10,226 bases of DNA, from positions 31,949-42,174 of the forward strand of contig DIYC01000015.1 of the NCBI GenBank assembly GCA_002428895.1, in the 5' to 3' direction. This document shows, piece by piece, positions 6,844-10,226 of this stretch. Below the pieces are notes generated by a model, which saw nothing but the letters and a program-made list of their open reading frames with translations, was not told the DNA's origin and ran no database searches. Position numbers and translations under genes: made by a program. The stretch comes from Burkholderiales bacterium UBA6064 (GTDB lineage Bacteria; Pseudomonadota; Gammaproteobacteria; Burkholderiales; Burkholderiaceae_B). Within the stretch, counting starts at the first letter, position 1; every line of letters starts with the position of its first letter.

Positions 6844-7518
6844 TTGGTCGCTTTAAAACAAATCGATTTGTCTGCAAACGAAAATTTCGATCAAGACAGT
6901 TTATTTACTCGTATTGCAAATGATCTTCAAGTGCAAGGGTTTAGTATTCAAGAATGTGCTTTACCCTCACGAATTGCTGAGGCGTTGTCTGCCTATCAGT
7001 TGAGTTTAAACTCGCACACGTATCAACCAGCCGGTGTGGGTCGTGGTTCTGATTTAAATCAAAATGAAGTGGTGCGTAACAATGCAATTCGTTGGATCAC
7101 CGCAGATAGCCCTGCAGGCCAGTTGTGGTTAGACTGGGCTGCGCAATTACAATCGTTTTTAAACCATCGATTGTTTTTGGGTTTGTTTTCATTTGAAAGT
7201 CATTTTGCGCACTATGCACCTGGGCAATTTTATAAGCGACACTATGATGCGTTTAAAGGCCAGGCTAACCGACGGTTGTCAATTGTGACCTATTTTAATC
7301 CACAGTGGCAGAATGAATACGGTGGCGAATTGGTTTTATATAAGCACGATGACGATCACGTGGGAATTAAAGTGTTGCCACAGTTTGGTACACTGGTTGT
7401 GTTCTTAAGCGACGAGTTTCCGCACGAAGTATTGCCTGCCAGTCGTGATCGTTATTCAATTGCGGGTTGGTACCGTGTGAATACCTCAACTCACTGTACA
7501 ATTGACCCACCCGATTAA
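6844..7518 (+). CDS. 2-oxoglutarate/Fe(II)-dependent oxygenase, prolyl-hydroxylase (PHD/EGL-9-like) type, TTG start
   Basis: The enzyme probably couples oxidative decarboxylation of 2-oxoglutarate to hydroxylation of a protein residue, most likely proline. In 224 residues the double-stranded beta-helix core shows FESHFAHYAPGQFYKRHYDAF (117-137) with iron ligands His133 and Asp135, RRLSIVTYFN (143-152), GGELVLY (160-166), the distal ligand His194 in FPHEVLP (192-198) and 2-oxoglutarate-binding Arg203 in RYSIAGWYR (203-211). This pattern matches SM-20/EGL-9-type prolyl hydroxylases. Characterised Pseudomonas relatives hydroxylate EF-Tu; the substrate here is unknown. The reading frame has no ATG at all and is closed upstream by TAG at 6832-6834, so initiation must be non-ATG. 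TTG at 6844 has an AAGGTAGG-like ribosome-binding sequence (6828-6835) at 8-nt spacing. It is divergent from glyQ and followed by the PEBP gene after 47 bp. Confidence 0.9.
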   Translation: MVALKQIDLSANENFDQDSLFTRIANDLQVQGFSIQECALPSRIAEALSAYQLSLNSHTYQPAGVGRGSDLNQNEVVRNNAIRWITADSPAGQLWLDWAAQLQSFLNHRLFLGLFSFESHFAHYAPGQFYKRHYDAFKGQANRRLSIVTYFNPQWQNEYGGELVLYKHDDDHVGIKVLPQFGTLVVFLSDEFPHEVLPASRDRYSIAGWYRVNTSTHCTIDPPD

Positions 7519-7565
7519 CACATCATTACATTATTTTTTACAGTACTAAAAACGGAGATTTTTTA

Positions 7566-8120
7566 ATGGCGCATATTCGACAACTTAGTTTGGTATTTGC
7601 ATGTGTGATGTTGAATACTGCAGTTGCTGGTGATTTTACGCTGAGTAGCGAGCATATTCAGCATGGTGAATTTATGACCAAAGCGCAAGAATATCAAGGT
7701 TTTGGTTGTGAGGGTGACAATGTGTCGCCACAATTGTCTTGGCAAGGCGCACCTGCGGGTACACAGGCTTTTGCCATTATGGTCTATGACCCCGATGCGC
7801 CAACCGGCAGTGGTTGGTGGCATTGGCAAGTGGTGAATATTCCGGCAGATGTTAGCAGTTTGCCACTCGGCGCAGGCACTCCAGGTTCAAACAAATTGCC
7901 TAAAGGCAGTGTTCAAATTGAAAATGATTATGGCGTTAAGGGGTTTGGCGGTGCTTGTCCACCGCCGAAACATGGTGCGCATCGTTATCAATTTACGGTG
8001 CATGCATTGTCTAAAAAACTTGAATTACCTGACAACGCATCGGGCGCACTAACCGGTTATTTAGTCAACGCACATTCATTAGCCTCAAGCACCATTGTGC
8101 CTTTGTATAAACGCAATTAA
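7566..8120 (+). CDS. Exported YbhB/YbcL family protein (PEBP / Raf kinase inhibitor-like)
   Basis: Bacterial members of the phosphatidylethanolamine-binding protein fold are poorly understood; a ligand-binding or periplasmic role is usually assumed. The 184 residues begin with a typical signal peptide: a short N-region with Arg5, a hydrophobic core at 7-20, and a likely cleavage after Ala-Val-Ala (19-21). The mature part shows the PEBP signature: NVSPQLSW (52-59), MVYDPDAP (72-79), the WWHWQVVNIP motif (84-93), GFGGACPPPKHGAHRYQF (126-143), and a C-terminal segment ending in VPLY. The ligand-pocket residues Asp75, His86, His136, His139 and Tyr141 are present. Cys48 and Cys131 could form a disulfide. 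Length and signal peptide match E. coli YbcL, the periplasmic paralogue, better than cytoplasmic YbhB. A GGAG ribosome-binding site lies 8 bases before the ATG. The gene is probably cotranscribed with the oxygenase, though the 47-bp gap is large enough for its own promoter. Confidence 0.93.
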   Translation: MAHIRQLSLVFACVMLNTAVAGDFTLSSEHIQHGEFMTKAQEYQGFGCEGDNVSPQLSWQGAPAGTQAFAIMVYDPDAPTGSGWWHWQVVNIPADVSSLPLGAGTPGSNKLPKGSVQIENDYGVKGFGGACPPPKHGAHRYQFTVHALSKKLELPDNASGALTGYLVNAHSLASSTIVPLYKRN

Positions 8121-8209
8121 CTGAAGTTAAGGGTTTTGAGTGATTGGTTTTTGCACTGAATTAAGCCACTTTGATTTTAAGTTTTTAGTTGTTTTTGTTT
8201 TGGGAATTC

Positions 8210-9355
8210 ATGGTCAAAGTAATTCAAGCTGCGGCTTTTAAGCAGAAACGCTTGTCTGCAGCTTCTTTAGGTCAATCGTTGGGTGAAAGTTCTAACGGGC
8301 TTCAACGTGGGGTTCACCGACTGTCTCAATTATTGCTGAGTCGAAGTGTTCGAGCAGCGATTGTGACGGTGGGTGCAGCATGCCTTGCACACAGGTTTTT
8401 TAATTGGGACCAGCATTCGAGTTGGTCAGTTTTGGTGATTGATGTTGAAGAAAAACATCAACAGCAAGTCGCTTATGTGCTTAACAACGCTTTATTGCCT
8501 GAATTGGGCATTGAAGTTCAAGTCGCTTTGGATGCGGGCTTACAACAAGATCAATTTGACTTGTGTCGTACCACAAATCAACTGAATCAAATTGCAAGCC
8601 AAGTGAATAAACCACTCGTGATTAATTTTTCAATTGGATCTGCAGGTATTGATCTGATGCAAATATACTTACAACGAGCCACTCATCAATTAGAACGTCA
8701 ATATGGTCGTGATCGAACTGCTTGGTCTGATGAAGTGACGACTCAGTATCAACAGTTTATAAAACGAGCGGCAGAGTTTTCTTATTCTCAAATTATTAAT
8801 CAATTGTATTCGCAGTGTGATTCTGGCGATATTGCGCAACATTCGTTTTATCAGGCATTAAATCAATTGGTTCAGCAAGGTGTGAACGTGGTGTTTGCTG
8901 TCGGCAATGGCGGTAAATTGCTGAGCGATCTTCGTCAATTGGATTACATTCCTAAAAAAATGGTTGAAGATTTAACTCGTAGCGTGTTTTTTTCAGAACC
9001 TGAATCTTTGCCTGCTGGGGTATTGGTGGTGGGCGGTGCAATACAAACAATGGTTGGTGCTTATGGCGCAAATCCTTTTTCCATGCCGAGTTGGGCAGTC
9101 GATTTGGTGGCGTTGGATCAACAGGTTCAAGTAGATGCTGCAGGTGCTTTAGAATCGGGCACTTCGTTTGCCGCGCCTAAAGTGTCCGCTTTATTGGCTA
9201 ATTTGCGTGTTTTAAATCCAAGTTTATCTCCCGGTGATGCCGAGCAATTGATTAAGCAGACCGCGCAAACAATTGACAATGTGCCCGTTAGCAAAGTGGG
9301 GGCAGGAGTTATGCAAGTGGATAGGGCGATGCAACGGGCGCATCTGAATGAATAA
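8210..9355 (+). CDS. Divergent subtilisin-fold (S8-like) protein of uncertain activity
   Basis: With the ATG at 8210 (GGGA ribosome-binding sequence just upstream) this is 381 residues. An in-frame TTG at 8189 follows a TAG stop and is less likely. Subtilase landmarks in order: VLVIDVEE (74-81) with candidate catalytic Asp78; a degenerate HGTxVA-like KHQQQVA (82-88) with His83; INFSIGSAG (138-146), matching the substrate-binding strand; VVFAVGNGG (227-235) with oxyanion Asn233; VLVVGG (271-276); and SGTSFAAPKVSALLANL (316-332) with Ser319. Odd points are an Asp-His spacing of 5 (32 in subtilisin), loss of the Gly-Thr after His, and roughly 55 extra, mostly polar and probably helical residues (about 147-220) before the oxyanion Asn. 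The N-terminal 70 residues are basic and Ser/Leu/Gln-rich, with one weak hydrophobic stretch (48-60) and no clear signal peptide. No inhibitor or cognate partner gene is adjacent. It converges with iscX. It may be an active intracellular or anchored protease, or a pseudo-protease. Confidence 0.8.
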   Translation: MVKVIQAAAFKQKRLSAASLGQSLGESSNGLQRGVHRLSQLLLSRSVRAAIVTVGAACLAHRFFNWDQHSSWSVLVIDVEEKHQQQVAYVLNNALLPELGIEVQVALDAGLQQDQFDLCRTTNQLNQIASQVNKPLVINFSIGSAGIDLMQIYLQRATHQLERQYGRDRTAWSDEVTTQYQQFIKRAAEFSYSQIINQLYSQCDSGDIAQHSFYQALNQLVQQGVNVVFAVGNGGKLLSDLRQLDYIPKKMVEDLTRSVFFSEPESLPAGVLVVGGAIQTMVGAYGANPFSMPSWAVDLVALDQQVQVDAAGALESGTSFAAPKVSALLANLRVLNPSLSPGDAEQLIKQTAQTIDNVPVSKVGAGVMQVDRAMQRAHLNE

Positions 9356-9431
9356 CTTGTTCTTTGCTAAATGCTACCTCCGATAAAAATTAAATTTGTA
9401 TTTGACAATGAAGAGGGAACTGTTAGGGAGC
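9356..9431. other. Convergent intergenic region without an evident terminator
   Basis: These 76 bp separate the ends of the plus-strand subtilase gene and the minus-strand iscX gene. I looked for an intrinsic terminator in both directions. The best inverted repeat is TTGT-ATTTG-ACAA near 9396-9408, a 4-bp stem without a useful T-tract, which is not convincing. Termination here would be Rho-dependent or outside the region. Confidence 0.5.
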
Positions 9432-9629
9432 TTAGCTTACTTCGTCGATCCAGGCTATTTGTATGGCTTCTAAAATGCGTTCATTACTGCGGTTGGGTGC
9501 ATCGTTAAAACCATTGAGTGCCATGACCCAGGCATGTAAATCGGTAAAACGAATGGTTTTGGGGTCGATGTGCGGATGCTTTTCTGCAAGTGCGATTGCA
9601 ATTTCAAGCGTGTCTGTCCATTTCATCAT
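9432..9629 (-). CDS. iscX: IscX, small ISC-system iron-binding adaptor
   Basis: IscX is a small acidic protein that binds the cysteine desulfurase IscS and iron, and tunes Fe-S cluster assembly in competition with frataxin. It has 65 residues, like E. coli IscX (66). KWTDTLEIAIAL (3-14), DPKTIRFTDLHAWV (22-35) and SNERILEAIQIAWIDE (48-63) match the family from end to end. The ATG at 9629 is followed immediately by a second ATG; an AGAGA ribosome-binding sequence precedes both and either could be used. It lies 8 bp downstream of fdx, and is the last gene of the ISC operon as in E. coli. Confidence 0.96.
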   Translation of the reverse strand: MMKWTDTLEIAIALAEKHPHIDPKTIRFTDLHAWVMALNGFNDAPNRSNERILEAIQIAWIDEVS

Positions 9630-9637
9630 AATCTCTT

Positions 9638-9976
9638 TTAATGGTGCTCGCGGGCGTGGTTTTTAGTGTATTTGGGTAGTTCAATGGTTAAATCTTGATT
9701 CGCTACTTGAACTTGACACGATAAGCGAGAGTGCGCGGTTAAACCCCAGGCCATGTCGAGCAGATCGTCTTCACTGTCGCTACTGGGCTTTAGGCTATTA
9801 AAACCTTCGTGAATAATCACATGGCAGGTTGTGCAGGCACAACTCATTTCACAAGCATGCTCAATTTCGACATGATTGTTGAGCAGCACTTTACACAGTT
9901 GTTCACCGGGTTGCGCGTTAACTTGTTTGCCGTTGGGGCAGAGTTGCTCGTGCGGCAGTATTTTAATCAGGGGCAT
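9638..9976 (-). CDS. fdx: ISC-type [2Fe-2S] ferredoxin
   Basis: This adrenodoxin-like ferredoxin supplies electrons for Fe-S cluster assembly on IscU/IscS in the cytoplasm. It has 112 residues, the family length. The cluster ligands are Cys42, Cys48 and Cys51 in ACEMSCACTTCH (41-52), and Cys87 in SRLSCQ (83-88). Cys46, the extra non-ligand cysteine typical of ISC ferredoxins, is also present. The region EDDLLDMAWGL (69-79) and the C-terminal PKYTKNHAREH (101-111) match E. coli Fdx closely. It starts 5 bp after the hscA stop codon, with a GGA purine stretch about 11 bases before the ATG lying inside the end of hscA. It is operonic with hscA and iscX. Confidence 0.97.
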   Translation of the reverse strand: MPLIKILPHEQLCPNGKQVNAQPGEQLCKVLLNNHVEIEHACEMSCACTTCHVIIHEGFNSLKPSSDSEDDLLDMAWGLTAHSRLSCQVQVANQDLTIELPKYTKNHAREHH

Positions 9977-9981
9977 GTTGA

Positions 9982-10226
9982 TTATTTTCCAAAAGTTTCT
10001 TGTAAATTTTGCACCGTTTTTCCCGTTAGGACTTGTTGAATTTTTTGATTCATACGTCGTGTCGCAAAAGGTTCGGTGAACTGGTTCAGTGAATGAATGG
10101 CACGTTCAAGGTCATTTACTTTATCGCTGTTGATCAATTGGATCAGTGTACTGATTTTTTCTTGAATGATTTGTTTCTCGTGATCACTTAACAAAGCTGA
10201 GTCGGTCGCTAACGCGCTTTGAATGG
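9982..10226 (-). CDS. hscA: HscA, Hsp70-type chaperone of the ISC system (C-terminal 80 residues, cut by window edge)
   Basis: HscA is the specialised Hsp70 that, with HscB, drives cluster release from IscU. Only the C-terminal helical lid is in the window. The frame is open to the right edge, so the coding region continues beyond 10226; a TTG at 10194 is an internal Leu, not a start. The recognisable part is FATRRMNQKIQQVLTGKTV near the C-terminus, which corresponds to the FAARRM...ALKGHSV ending of E. coli HscA, preceded by the charged lid helices. Position directly upstream of fdx and iscX supports the call. Residue details of the ATPase and substrate domains cannot be checked here. Confidence 0.92.
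   Translation of the reverse strand, partial: IQSALATDSALLSDHEKQIIQEKISTLIQLINSDKVNDLERAIHSLNQFTEPFATRRMNQKIQQVLTGKTVQNLQETFGK

Noticed and set aside
7502..7532. TTGACC followed by TACATT as a promoter for the PEBP gene
   Set aside because: The spacer is 19 bp, the -10 matches only 4/6, and the -35 lies within oxygenase coding sequence; not distinguishable from chance.
7534..7556. Inverted repeat of T-run, CAGTAC and A-run between the oxygenase and PEBP genes
   Set aside because: The symmetry is mostly homopolymer T against A and is easily explained by AT-rich intergenic composition.
8117..8130. Inverted repeat TTAACTGAAGTTAA at the end of the PEBP gene, considered as a terminator
   Set aside because: The usable stem is only 5 AT-rich pairs with a 4-nt loop, followed by GGGTTTTG rather than a T-tract; too weak to call.
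8189..8209. TTG at 8189 as the start of the subtilase gene
   Set aside because: It would add seven residues (mostly Phe/Leu/Trp) with no good ribosome-binding site, whereas ATG at 8210 has GGGA just upstream.
6844..9355. The three plus-strand genes as a new defence or toxin-antitoxin system
   Set aside because: No nuclease, NTPase, toxin fold, phage or mobile-element genes are present; the oxygenase and PEBP have ordinary housekeeping-type relatives, and the subtilase oddities alone do not make a system.
9809..10079. Plus-strand reading frames opposite fdx and hscA
   Set aside because: They are antisense to well-conserved ISC genes, lack ribosome-binding sites and show no recognisable protein features.
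9982..10194. A separate 70-residue small protein gene upstream of fdx
   Set aside because: Its apparent start is an internal TTG; the frame stays open to the window edge and the sequence matches the C-terminal lid of HscA.

Overview
The window is bacterial chromosome and almost entirely coding. It looks gammaproteobacterial. It carries a dusB-fis pair with the ATGA overlap typical of that class, a two-subunit (alpha2beta2-type) glycyl-tRNA synthetase, a heptose-bisphosphate phosphatase implying heptose-containing LPS, and the 3' end of an ISC iron-sulfur operon in the order hscA-fdx-iscX. By eye the base composition leans moderately to AT, and I see no compositional break marking an island. 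The genus cannot be read from the sequence.

Layout. Positions 1-6769 hold seven tightly packed minus-strand genes, transcribed right to left: glyQ, glyS, gmhB, a plsC-type acyltransferase, dusB, fis and purH (purH runs off the left edge). Gaps are 2-56 bp and dusB/fis overlap by 4 bp. This looks like two widely conserved blocks (glyQ-glyS-gmhB-plsC and dusB-fis-purH) joined end to end. A good sigma70-like promoter at the junction, whose -35 overlaps the plsC stop codon, suggests dusB-fis-purH can also be transcribed on its own. Positions 6844-9355 hold three plus-strand genes: a prolyl-hydroxylase-like 2-oxoglutarate/Fe(II) oxygenase that must start at a non-ATG codon, an exported YbhB/YbcL (PEBP) protein, and an unusual subtilisin-fold protein. 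From 9432 to the right edge the minus strand resumes with iscX, fdx and the C-terminal end of hscA, converging on the subtilase gene.

How the genes fit together. The left block is housekeeping: glycine charging (GlyQS), LPS core heptose synthesis (GmhB), phospholipid acylation (PlsC-like), tRNA dihydrouridine formation (DusB), the nucleoid protein Fis and purine synthesis (PurH). The right block is the end of the Fe-S assembly pathway. The three plus-strand genes are the accessory part. The oxygenase is divergent from glyQ across about 74 bp that contain a perfect 12-bp palindrome. Relatives of this oxygenase in Pseudomonas hydroxylate EF-Tu, so a translation link is possible but unproven. 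The subtilase has the Asp, oxyanion Asn and GTSFAAP Ser motifs, but its only candidate catalytic His lies five residues after the Asp in a degenerate motif.

No RNA genes, insertion sequences, CRISPR arrays or integrase/att signatures were seen. The longest non-coding stretches are about 90 bp (8121-8209) and 76 bp (9356-9431). I do not see a convincing new multi-gene system. The subtilase, the oxygenase with its divergent control region, and the direct-repeat promoter in front of dusB-fis are the items most worth a second look.
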